From Acanthamoeba lenticulata (Eukaryota > Discosea > Longamoebia > Acanthamoebidae): DNA of 43,360 nt. The notes below the pieces were generated by a model. The model had not been told where the DNA came from. It did no database searches and saw only the letters and a program-made list of their open reading frames with translations. Shown in pieces: positions 10,974 to 20,304 of this stretch (position 1 is the first letter of the stretch; every line of letters begins with the position of its first letter). The stretch lies in contig NAVB01000208.1 of the NCBI GenBank assembly GCA_002179805.1, forward strand, positions 1-43,360. The letters are read 5' to 3'. Position numbers and translations under genes: made by a program.

Positions 10974-12010
10974 CTATAAGTTGTGAATGGGATGGGCGTA
11001 CGGGGAGGTGATGTACTTGTGCACCAAGATGCCGAAAGAGATGATGGCCAGGCCTATGGCGGTGAGCACAAAGGGGTACGCCCACGAGTCATAGAACAAG
11101 ACGGTCGTGAGGTAGACGAGGTAGGCCGACACGCCCAGCCCGCCGAACACGATCAAGCCTTGGCGACTCAACAGCGCACCAGCCACCTGCAATCCAACCA
11201 TCGGCTCGATCAGGCCTTACCTCACTTGAGTGAAACACTTGTGTTGGTCGCTGAGTGCAGTAAGGTGTACCATGTAGATGGCGGAGGCGATGCCCAAGCC
11301 ACAGTTGTGGGGACCAAGGAGGCTCTGCGACACGAAAAAGAGGTGGAAGAGGCCGGAGAAGGTCCAGGCCGTGCCAAAGAGGTAGAACCAGTAACCAAAG
11401 TCGCGATGTTGGTGCTGGCGCTGGTGGGCTGCCTGCGTGCGTCGATCGATGATGAAAGCAACCACGTTCATGGCAATACCAGAGGCGATGTTGATGACGG
11501 CGGCCTCGTCGCTCAAGGGCTCAGGCCACACCAACCGAACGAGGTCCACCATGCCAAGGAGGCCACAGGCGATGGGGGCGGTGAGGAAGGGGAAGCGGAT
11601 GCCGTTGTAGAACGAGAGAACTCCGCCCACCACGAGTGTGAGCGACATCAAAAATCCGCGGCTGATAGGCCATTGGTCGAGGTAGCGCTGGGCAGCGAAG
11701 GAGGCAACAGGCGCCACCCACACGGCGACGCAGACGAAGAGGCCGCCCACGGCCTGCGGGATGCCGTATTTGGCCTGGCCTTCGAACCACAGCTTGGTGC
11801 CTATCGTGCCAAAGACAACGACGTAGGCCAGCGCAAGGAAGAAGAGGTTGGCGCTCGACTCCCACACACATTAGTCAAAAGCCAGGTGAGGGCGCCTATG
11901 ATGAGCAGCGAGCCGGCGTAGAGCGTCACCCCCGAGAGGTTGCGCCCGGCTCGGCCTTGGTCATGGCTCCTTGTGGCCAAGTCGCTTTGCTCTGATTCTA
12001 TGGAGGACAT
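10974..12010 (-). CDS. Polytopic membrane protein of bacterial (DUF2157-like) type, one frame break
   Basis: Multi-pass membrane protein of unknown function. From the ATG at 12010 a soluble, polar N terminus of about 25 residues leads into LYAGSLLIIGALTWLLT and then about eight further hydrophobic segments. The ordered landmarks WESSANLFFLALAYVVVFG, RFPFLTAPIACGLLG, DFGYWFYLFGTAWTFSGL, VFGGLGVSAYLVYLTTVL and FVLTAIGLAIISFGILVHKY match, from memory, a proteobacterial integral membrane family related to DUF2157. One intron (about 11190-11223) separates CFTQ from VAGALLSRQG. The frame changes at about 11867-11874, where GTGTGTGG would read through as N-V-W-E-S if one GT unit were absent. The stop is at 10974-10976. 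It lies convergent with the Zn2Cys6 gene (about 208 bp between stops). Confidence 0.65.
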
Positions 12011-12540
12011 TAAGGTTGAAGACACAGTGGAGTTCTCGAGAAGAATCTGGTAGCCGCTTTAAAGGTTTTGGCTAGGCTGCAACACGTGGCATCGTGTGTC
12101 GGGCGAAAGAGCATTAATGGGGCTGGGAACTTGCCAGTTACATGGCCCGAAAACACCTACGTTCAAGGAACTTCGATGCGCCGTGTGTATGTTTTGGGAC
12201 AACCAAGAATACAGCACGGATTAGAACTCTACTATAATTCGTACCAGAGTTGATTTCTTTCGAATCTTTGATTTCAACTTTTTTGGTATCGTGCATCATG
12301 TCCGCCACTGGGTGGTGCGGCGACACATGAGCTCGGCACTGCCTGTTGAGTGCCGCTTGGTGGATCTCTTCTGTGTTGTAGCAACAATTTTCGAAATTAA
12401 GCTTTTTTTCAGAAACGTTAGCAAAAGAGTTTCAGATGAGTTGACCGTTAGGCCGCAGGTATGCCTGAAAACTTTCTGCGCCATCAATTCAAGAAGAAGG
12501 ATTTTGATATCGATTGGGCATTGTGGGCTGTGCCGGCGAT
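12011..12540. promoter_or_regulatory. Divergent intergenic region upstream of the KNL2-like gene
   Basis: A 530-bp stretch between the starts of the membrane protein (-) and the M18BP1/KNL2 gene (+). It is AT-richer than the genes, with several T-runs. It should hold both promoters. I can define no individual element. Confidence 0.35.
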
Positions 12541-15500
12541 ATGGCGAGCAATGGAGGTGGAGGCAAAGGGGAAGATCCCACACCCACTACGGTGAGGCGC
12601 TCGCGTGTGCAGCCTTCGAAAGATCCACTGAACACTGGCGTGATTTTACGATTTAAGGATTCGTCGGCCATGCGATCCCCTGTCCCCACTTTGCGACCGG
12701 GTTCACTTCTCGTCGCCAAATCTGCTGCGGCCTCTTTTGCAACCCCCATTACACCCAGCAACAAATTGGCGCCAACTTCTGAATCGCCTTCAGCTTCTAC
12801 GGTGCCTTCGCCTTCTGCTACAGGGGCACCCGCCACCACGGCGATGCCTCTTTCTACTGGGGATTTGGATAACCAGTTCGATGCGCTCCTGTTACGGCAG
12901 AGCCCTACACCAACCGTGCTGCGAGTACGCGCCAATTCTCAGCTCACTTGCTGAACATGATTTTGATGGTGGTTGTGGCTGGCAGGGAGGCTGGACCACA
13001 CCACAGCAGACCCGTAAGACGCCCAAGGCCGTGCAGTCCAGCCCAGTGCCTGCCGCCCTGATCCGCGCCACAAGTACGTGACCCTTTGTGCTTGTTGCTG
13101 TCTGTCAGATCTGGTGGTGTCCTTACGCCACCATCTCTGTTGGCCGCCTCATGTCATCATCAGGCGAACAGACCAAACGGAGACAGCAGGAGGAGCGGGA
13201 GCGACGTGAGCGCGACGAAGCCGAGGCTCTGCGCCTAGCGCGAGAAGAAGAGGAGCGCAAGGACAGAGAACTACGGCAACAAGCAGAGGCAAAGCGAAAA
13301 GAAGAGGAGGAAGAAGAAGAGGCGCTGCGGGCACGACAGCGTGAGGAAGAGGAAGCAGAAGCTGCACGTCAGCAGGAGAACGAAAAAGAACGAAAACGAC
13401 GCGAAGCGCAGGAGGAAGAGGAAAACGAACAAAGACGATACGAAGAACATGAGCACGTGGAGAAAGAGGAACACCAACCACAAGAAGAAGATGATGATGA
13501 CGAAACGCTGCTTGAAAAGGACGAGAACGAGAGCGTGGATAAGGAAGAGGAACAAAAACAAGACGAGGGTGAGGAAGAGCAAGGAGAGCAGCAACAGGAG
13601 CACGTGGAGGACGTTATCGAAGAAGAGCGACACCGACTAATCGCGGCCGAGGAGGATGAAGAAAAGGAAAAACAAGAGGAAAAGGAGCAAGAGGAAGAGG
13701 AGAAGGAGGAGGAGGAGGATGAGCGGGAGGTCCAAGTAGCGGGTCAGGAGGAGGAAAAAGAGGAGCATGAAGAAGAAGAAGAAGAGAAAGAGGAGGAAGA
13801 GGAAAAAGTGGAAGAGGGGGAGGAGGAAGAGGAGGAGGAGGAGGAGGAGGAGGGGGAGGAAGAGGTCAAGCGCAAGCCTAGCGCAGTGACCCAGCAGCTT
13901 AACCAAGCCAACTCACTGCTCTTGGGTCGCAGCCAGCTGGCGGACCACACCGGTGACCACCTGGAGGCGCCGTCTCAGCACGCCTCAACGGTTCCTCCCA
14001 CCGCCACAGCAGCCACGGCTGACTCGAAGCCGTCGCCCGTGCCGGTCATCCTCGAGAACTGGTACCTCAAGGTGCGCCAAAGCTTTTTCTTCTCTTTTCT
14101 TGAGCTTTCGGCCTGGGCCTGGCGCTAACGTGTCTACGACGACGTTCACGGCTGCATCTAGCCGTCGCGAGTGCGCACGACGTCGTGCCTGGCCGTGGAG
14201 GGCATCCGCGTGCATCCGGGATCCGACACCCACGGGCGCGTGTGGCACTCGTCCAACATCCGCCGCCGCGCCGACGACAACCCGCGTCTCCTTGAGGTCC
14301 ACCTTTTCTTCTTCTCCTCCTTTTTCTCTTTATTTGCATTCTCACTCGCGCTTGTGCTGGAATTTTTGCAGACAGCGAGCGGCAACCGGTATCTGCTGCG
14401 CGGGCCCATGAACCCGAGGCCGGTGATCGACGCTGAGGACTTTGGCTACGGGCCCGACATGGTGGCGCAGTTTGCCGAGGGATTCCCGTCCAACTGGCGT
14501 GAGCTGGTGAAGCAGTCTGGCGCTAATATGGAGGCCGACGAGGAGCTGCAGGCTCGCCTCGAGGCTATGACCTGCGCGCAATTACGCGAGGAGCTGCACC
14601 AGCGCAACCGCTGGGACACGGCGCGGATTAACAAGGCCGAGCTCGTTCGCCGTCTCAAGCTGCTCGAGCAGAAGGAGGCCGGCCGCCGCCGGCGCACCGA
14701 AGAGGACCGTCTGCTGGACCTCGCCCCGGCCGAGCTACACGAAGAGCTCCAGGCCCGCGGCCTCGAGTCCCAGGTGGGCCTCGACCAGCAGCAGGTCGTC
14801 GCCTCCATCCTCCGCTACGACGCCGAGAAGCAAGCTCGTCTCGAGAAGTCATCCGCTGAGCAAGTCGAGGTCGACGAAGACGATGAAGACGAAGTGAACC
14901 AGGCCGAGGACGACGAGACGGGTCGGCGCCATGCGAGGAAGCATGAGCGCGAGGACGAAAAGCCTGACGTTACTGCGGAGCTCGACGAGCAAGAGGAGGA
15001 GGAGGAGGAGGAGAAGGAAGAAGACGAAGAGGAAGGAGAGCGAGAGCGCGCAGAGGCCGAGGAAGGTGATGGCGAGCCTGAGCACGAAGAGTCCAAGGAG
15101 GACATGACCGAAGTGACTGAGCTCGAGAATCAGCAACGCGAAGAAGAGGACCGCGAAGAGCATCATCGTGAGGTCACTGAACCAGCGGTCATCAGCCTCG
15201 TTTATGAAGAGGACGAGGACGAGGAGGATGAACATCCCGAGGGTCATCAGCACGCTCACGTCGAGGCTACTTCAGAAGTGGTGGAGTCTCACGAAGACGA
15301 GAGCACGAAGAACGATGACGATCGCGCTGACGACCAAGGCGCTGATGCAAAGGCAAAGGAGGAGGAAGAAGACGACGACGACAGCGAGGACGAGGAAGGT
15401 GAAGACAAAGAGGGCGAGGCTTCTGTGTTCGTCGAAGCAAGTGCGGTCAATCACGAAGCGGACGAGGAGGAAGAGGAGCTACAGCAGCAACAGCAACAAA

Positions 15501-18500
15501 AGCAAGCGCGAGCCGACACAACGCACAAGGTAGTCTCCCGCCAAACAGCAGGCGCCGTTGCGGAAGCGTCAGACGAGGATGAGGATGACGATGTCGAAGA
15601 TAGCGACTACATCATCTCGCAGCAGCCGATACCGCCCCTCAACCCCTCTGCAGCCGACGACACGGACGGCACGCCTTACAAGCCCGCGGCCCGAGGCACC
15701 GCATCCGCCCAGGCCCTGCCCGGGAGCGGCAAGGCGACCGGAGGCGGCGGCGGTGACAAGGCGGTGGCCTTTGCCAAGCCTGTGTTTCCGGCGTCGAGCC
15801 TCCTCGCCAAGCTTGGCGGCACCGGCGTAGGCGGGCGAGCGAAGCGGAGACGGCCGGCCGGCTACCGCCCGATCACCGACGATTCGCTACTCCTCGGCGA
15901 CTTGCCCGATGGCGATGATGGCGACGAGGAGAAGAAGACCGACGACGAGAAGGACGAGGAGGAGAAGGAGAAGGAAGTTGAGCACAAGGATCAGGACGAA
16001 GCAGAGGAAGGCAAGGCCGACGTGTCAGTCGATACGAGAGATGTCGATGAGCGACGGCCAGGCGGCGGCGCGAAGCGCAAGAGGAGCAAGCTGCCCGCTC
16101 CGGCCAAGCGAGCAACGCCTAGCAGCAAACCGCGCAACGGCGTAGCGGAGGACGTCAGCGGTAAGAAGACGAGGACAAAGAAGAAGAAGGAAGAAGACGA
16201 GGATGAGGACATCGACGATGACGAAAAGCGTCGGCGAAGACGGCGGAGCCGGATGCTGGGCAACCTGGAGGCCTCCTTCAACACGTCCTTCCGCTCGCCG
16301 CCCGTCGTCCCGCCCTCGCCTCGGTACTGTCCGCATTTATTACTTTTTTTTTGTCTTCTTTTTTTTACTTATGGTCATGTTTCGGCTTGTATTGGGACAG
16401 GCTGGCGGAGCACGCCGTGGGCACGACGCGGAGCGGCCGCAAGGTGCTGGCCCCGCTGGCCTATTGGCGCAACCAAGCTCCCGTCCGAGTGTACGCGCCG
16501 GCCCAGTTTTATATGCCAATACGGCCTCTCGTTGTTGGGCTCACGAGTGAGTTACTCATGGCAGGCACGGGCTTCTGGTCGACATCGCCGAGGACGCGGC
16601 GTCGCTGGTGGCCGCCAATCCCAAGAAGCGACTCTCAAAGCGTGCTGAAGTCAGCGACAGTAGCAGCGAGCACAGCAGTGACAGGGATGGTGATGGCACC
16701 GACGAGCAGGACGACGAAGAGGAGCTGACGCGCCGGGGGCGCGGAGGACGACTCCGGGCGGCCGCGGCGGCCCAGGCCAAACCCAAGCCCAAGTCCAAGG
16801 CCAAAGTGACCGCGGAGAAGCCGCGCAAGCGCGTGCGGCGCGCGGTGCAAAGCAAGGGAGAGGGTGAGGAAGAGGACGAGGAGGAGGAGGAGGAGGAGAA
16901 AGAGGATGAGCAGGAGGTTGGCAGCGTCGAGGCCGAGACCCACGTGCACGAGAACGGGCACGCCGATGAAGAGGCCGAGACGGCGGCGGCGCCGGTCAAA
17001 CGCGGGCGCGGGCGACCACCCAAGGCGGCGCCGGCCAAGAAGAAGACAACGACGACGACAACGCGCGGCGGACGCCGGAAGACAGCGGCCGCAGCCAAAG
17101 CCGTTCGGGTCGTCTTGCTGACGTCATCCTCGGACGAGGACAAGGACCAGGCGAGCGACTACAACAACAACGAGAGCGAAGACGATGAGCCGGTAGAGCG
17201 ACGGCGCGGCGCAGCGACAGCAGCCAAGCGCAAGGCCGCCGCCCCTGCCACCACCAGAGGCGGCCGCGGCCGAAAGCCGGCAGCGGCGACGGCAGCCACG
17301 ACCAAGGCAACAGCGAAGCGGGGCCGCCCGCCCAAGGCGCGGACGGCGCCGGTGGCAGCGACGGCGGAGGAGGCCAACGGGAAGGCGCGGCGAGGCCGGC
17401 CACCCAAGCGGCGTCGGGCTGACGACGAGGACGATGACAGTGGAAAGGACGGCGATAGCGATGACGACGAAGAGAAGAAGAAGAAACGTAAAAAGACGGA
17501 GACGAAGGACGATCAGCACAAGGACGTTCAGAATTCCTCAAATTCTAACAAAGGCAACAAGGCCCCTGGCTCCGGCCCCAGCTCGGGCGCCGACGACGAC
17601 ACGACCGCCTGGACGGCCAAGGTACCCCAATGTTTCTTTTTAAATAATGTTTTTTTTGTGTGGCTAACGTGTTGGGGGCGGAGCGCAGCAAGTGGAGGCG
17701 CTGCGGAAGGCCCAGCGATCGGTGCCGGCGACACACCCGATGTTCTGGGACGAGGTCGCCCAGCGCGTCAACGCCGCCACGGCTGCCTCCGGTGGAACCG
17801 GGTGGGCCTCCCGCACCGCCACTGAGTGCCTCGAGAAATACCACGAGATCTCTGCCCGTACTCATTTCCTCTTCTTTTTTCAAATGATTTTTAAGTAATA
17901 ATCATTTAATTTATTTATCTTCTAAATTTACAGCCAAGCCTCGAGGACGGGCCGCAGCGTCGACGAGGGGACGAGGCCGTGGCCGCGGACGCGGACAAGG
18001 CAAAGCTGGAGCCGCCGGCGACAGAAAGGCGAACGAGGAAGAAGGAGAAGAGGCGCCGGCCTCGCTCGAGGGCTTCAACATGGGCACCAACAAGCGCCGG
18101 CGGCAGCTGCGGCGGCTGGTCGAGAAGGCCGAGGCCGGGCACCAGGACGATGTATTTAAGCGCAGCAGCAGCAGCAGCAGCAGCAAGACCAACAGCAACG
18201 ACGTCAGCATCAACAACGGCAGCGTCATCAACGACGTCAGCGTGAGCCTCAACCTAAGCGAGGACGACTGGGAGCCCTCGCGCCTGGAGGCCACGCCGGC
18301 CAAGTCGCCCGTCCCGCCCACGGCGTCGCTCCTTCTCCGCAGCATCAATCGCGACGAGACCGACGCCTACGTGGGCCGCATCAAGCGCCTCCGGTACGCG
18401 CCTCATGAACCCGCGCGCGTTTATTTTGGAGTCGCACGCGTTCTAACACACACACACACACACACGCCAGGCCCAAGGGACGGACGGCGCTGGCAAAGCA

Positions 18501-18976
18501 GAGGAAAGGCAGCCGTGGCGACAGCGAGGACGACGATGATGATGAGGAAGAAGACGATGACGGTGGCGAGGAGACTCGCTCGTCAAAGAAGCCGAAGCGA
18601 GGCGACGATGGGGAGGAGGATGGTGAAGAGGAGGAGGAGGAGGAGAACGAGAGGCGACGAGAGGAGCTGCGGGACCTGCGAAACAAGCGGGTGCTCGACG
18701 AGCCCCTCGCGCAGCGTCAGAAGCGGGCCCATCGCCTGGAGGAGGTCAACAGCCAAGGTACTGTCAGCTGACCTGCCCTCTCGGTCTTTTTCCGATTCTT
18801 TGGCCTCGCTCTGGTGGTGTGTTGCTCATACTGTATGATTGCGCAACACAACAGTCAAAGAGCTCCTCGGGCAGAAGAAGCGGCGGGCCAAGGAGGACGA
18901 CATCTTTGCTGACGACGATCAACGTGACGAAGAAGATGACGAGGAAGAAGAAGACGAGTCACGGCTTCCCTTCTAA
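12541..18976 (+). CDS. M18BP1/KNL2 homologue: SANTA, SAP-like, CENP-C-like motif, AT-hooks, SANT
   Basis: Probable centromere licensing factor that helps the Mis18 machinery recruit CENP-A. Eleven exons (12541-12924, 12986-13073, 13164-14071, 14162-14296, 14372-16323, 16401-16490, 16565-17621, 17689-17857, 17934-18393, 18471-18757, 18855-18976) sum to 5652 nt, 1883 residues plus TAA, in phase at every joint. Residues 160-415 form an E/K/R-rich, probably helical stretch. SANTA spans 452-553: ILENWYLK, LAVEGIRV, SNIRRR, TASGNRYLLRGPM, FAEGFPSNW. Two SAP-like segments lie at 568-602 and 618-652. Acidic tracts fill 665-1000. SGRKVLAPLAYWRNQ (about 1167-1181) resembles the CENPC-k motif of plant KNL2. 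AT-hooks (KRGRGRPPK, RGGRGRKP, KRGRPPK, RRGRPPK) lie at about 1330, 1419, 1436 and 1461. SANT is at 1533-1592 (AWTAKQVEAL, FWDEVAQRV, RTATECLEKY). KRRRQLRRLVEKAEAG and SINRDETDAYVGRIKRL resemble the animal M18BP1 C terminus. Confidence 0.85.
14372..14830 (+). other. C-terminal half of SANTA followed by two SAP-like motifs
   Basis: The exon opens with the second half of the SANTA domain (TASGNRYLLRG to GFPSNWRELVK) and runs, after about 20 residues, into MTCAQLREELHQRN...NKAELVRRL, a close fit to the SAP helix-turn-helix pattern. A second, weaker copy follows: LAPAELHEELQARGLES...QQVVASIL. SAP motifs usually bind AT-rich or scaffold-attachment DNA. Confidence 0.6.
16401..16490 (+). other. 90-nt exon carrying a CENP-C-like motif
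   Basis: Encodes LAEHAVGTTRSGRKVLAPLA followed by YWRNQAPVRV. The pattern R-S-x-R then P-x-x-Y-W-R matches the CENP-C motif (human RTKRTRLKPLEYWRG) and the CENPC-k motif of plant KNL2, which contacts CENP-A nucleosomes. Both flanking introns are GT-AG and keep the frame. Confidence 0.7.
18163..18185 (+). repeat. (AGC)n coding repeat, poly-Ser
   Basis: Seven to eight AGC units inside exon 9 of the KNL2-like gene. They encode a short Ser run between the KRRRQLRR block and the LNLSEDDWEPSR segment. Confidence 0.85.
18446..18465. repeat. (CA)n microsatellite in KNL2-like intron
   Basis: About ten CA units directly upstream of the 3' splice site CGCCAG of the intron 18394-18470. Confidence 0.85.
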
Positions 18977-19089
18977 GTTGCTGCACCCACCAGCATTTAA
19001 TAACTATATTTATTTTGTTAATTTGAATTTATGCTCATGGTTGAGGCACTCAACTTGATGAGTACAACAACACCACTCATCATCAAGAA

Positions 19090-20155
19090 TCAATACTCGC
19101 GGCCTCGTTTTTTCCATCTCTTGTACAAGAAGTGGGAGATGGAGTCCCCTTCCTTTTGAGGTCTGTCGTCGCCGTAGAGGTTGATCGATTGCACTTGACC
19201 GTAGGTCAATGCACGATAGTTGGCGTTGACGAGGAAGCACTCGTAGTCCCCGTTCATGGCAAACGGGATCCACGTCGGGTGATTCGGTCCGTCCATCTCC
19301 TCTCTGACCGATCGGTCGTCCGAGGCGACGTGGTGGTGCCCCTTCGTGCCCTGGCCTGGTTTGTCGGTGACCTCATCGAGGGGCAGAATTTTGGAGACAT
19401 TGTACAGCTTCACTTTGAAGCCGTTGGCAAAGCGGTAGAGCTGGCGCAGCTCGTCGGGCAGCCAGATTTTGCAGCCGCTCAACTGCAGGGAGATGGCCAT
19501 TTTGATCGTTAACGGCAAGGCTGAGAGAACGAGGTGGTGCAAGAATCAACGCACGTTGTTGCTGAGCTCCTGCTGAAATTGGTTGAGACGCTGCATGGGG
19601 ACGGGACTGCCCTTGTCCTCGGCACCAAGCTTTCGCAACAGCTTGGCAAAGTCAGGGTCGCTCACGTAGGGCTCCGGCTCATCGTCATCGGACTCTGCAC
19701 AAAGAAAGATGAGGAAAAGAGAGAGAGAGAGAGAGAAGGCAAGGTGTTTGCACCTTCACCGTCATTATCACTTTCCTGTTGTTGCTGGTCGTGTTCTTCT
19801 TTTTCCTCCGTTTCTTCTTCGCTTTCCGAATGGTCGTCCTTCTCACCACCCTCTTCCTCTTCTTTTTCTTCTTCTCCTGCACTTTCCTCACTGGACAGGT
19901 GGTCAAGGATGCGCTCGATCAGGTCCGCCTTCCGGCCAGACGCAGACAGACCATTCGTGCGCAGAAATGCCCGCAGCTCAGTAACAATGTACCTGAAGCC
20001 ATTTATGTGAGTGAGCTATGGCTCTTGGAAGAGGGGGGGGGGCACCGGAGCACAAGGCTGAGACCGAACCATTCGTTAATCTCCTCAAAGGAGACACCCT
20101 GCTGAAGGGCAGGTTTGGACGCAGTATCTTTCTTCTTTGAAGTGGTGCGAGGCAT
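19090..20155 (-). CDS. SAP-domain plus SUKH (SMI1/KNR4-like) protein
   Basis: From the ATG at 20155 the first exon encodes MPRTTSKKKDTASKPALQQG then VSFEEINEWF. After an intron, VTELRAFLRTNGLSASGRKADLIERILDHL is a canonical SAP motif, for DNA or RNA binding. A highly acidic linker follows (E/D/S/Q-rich, about 19900-19750), then YVSDPDFAKLLRKLG. The C-terminal exon (about 19515-19090) encodes WLPDELRQLYRFANGF, WIPFAMNGDYECFLVN and QVQSINLYGDDRP, the layout of the SUKH/SMI1-KNR4 superfamily: a Leu-Pro-x-x-Leu helix, a central Trp-Ile-Pro strand, and a final glycine turn. SUKH domains act in yeast cell-wall and morphogenesis control and in bacterial immunity to toxins; the role here is unknown. 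It ends 113 bp from the KNL2-like stop (convergent). The joint between linker and SUKH exon (about 19500-19550) is approximate. Confidence 0.72.
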
Positions 20156-20304
20156 TGGGGGTTGGTGTCGTCTTCTCTATGTAGTAGTGTAATGGCAGAA
20201 GACTTCTACCAACACTTCCCGCCATTGCGGTTGCACGACGTTAAACTCTAGCCTGATTGGGGCGGGGTTTGGTATCGATATATTTTTATCTGCTTATGAT
20301 CGCA

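Noticed and set aside
13271..13906. Long Leu/Phe-rich minus-strand frames opposite the acidic KNL2 tract
   Set aside because: They are the reverse reading of GAG/GAA runs, which gives CTC/TTC. They look like membrane proteins only because of that base bias.
14171..16648. Single 825-codon plus-strand frame as one uninterrupted exon
   Set aside because: It reads through an in-frame intron (14297-14371, Phe/Leu-rich, T-rich with TTTTTGCAG end). Removing it restores the SANTA domain, and the frame after 16323 is also intronic.
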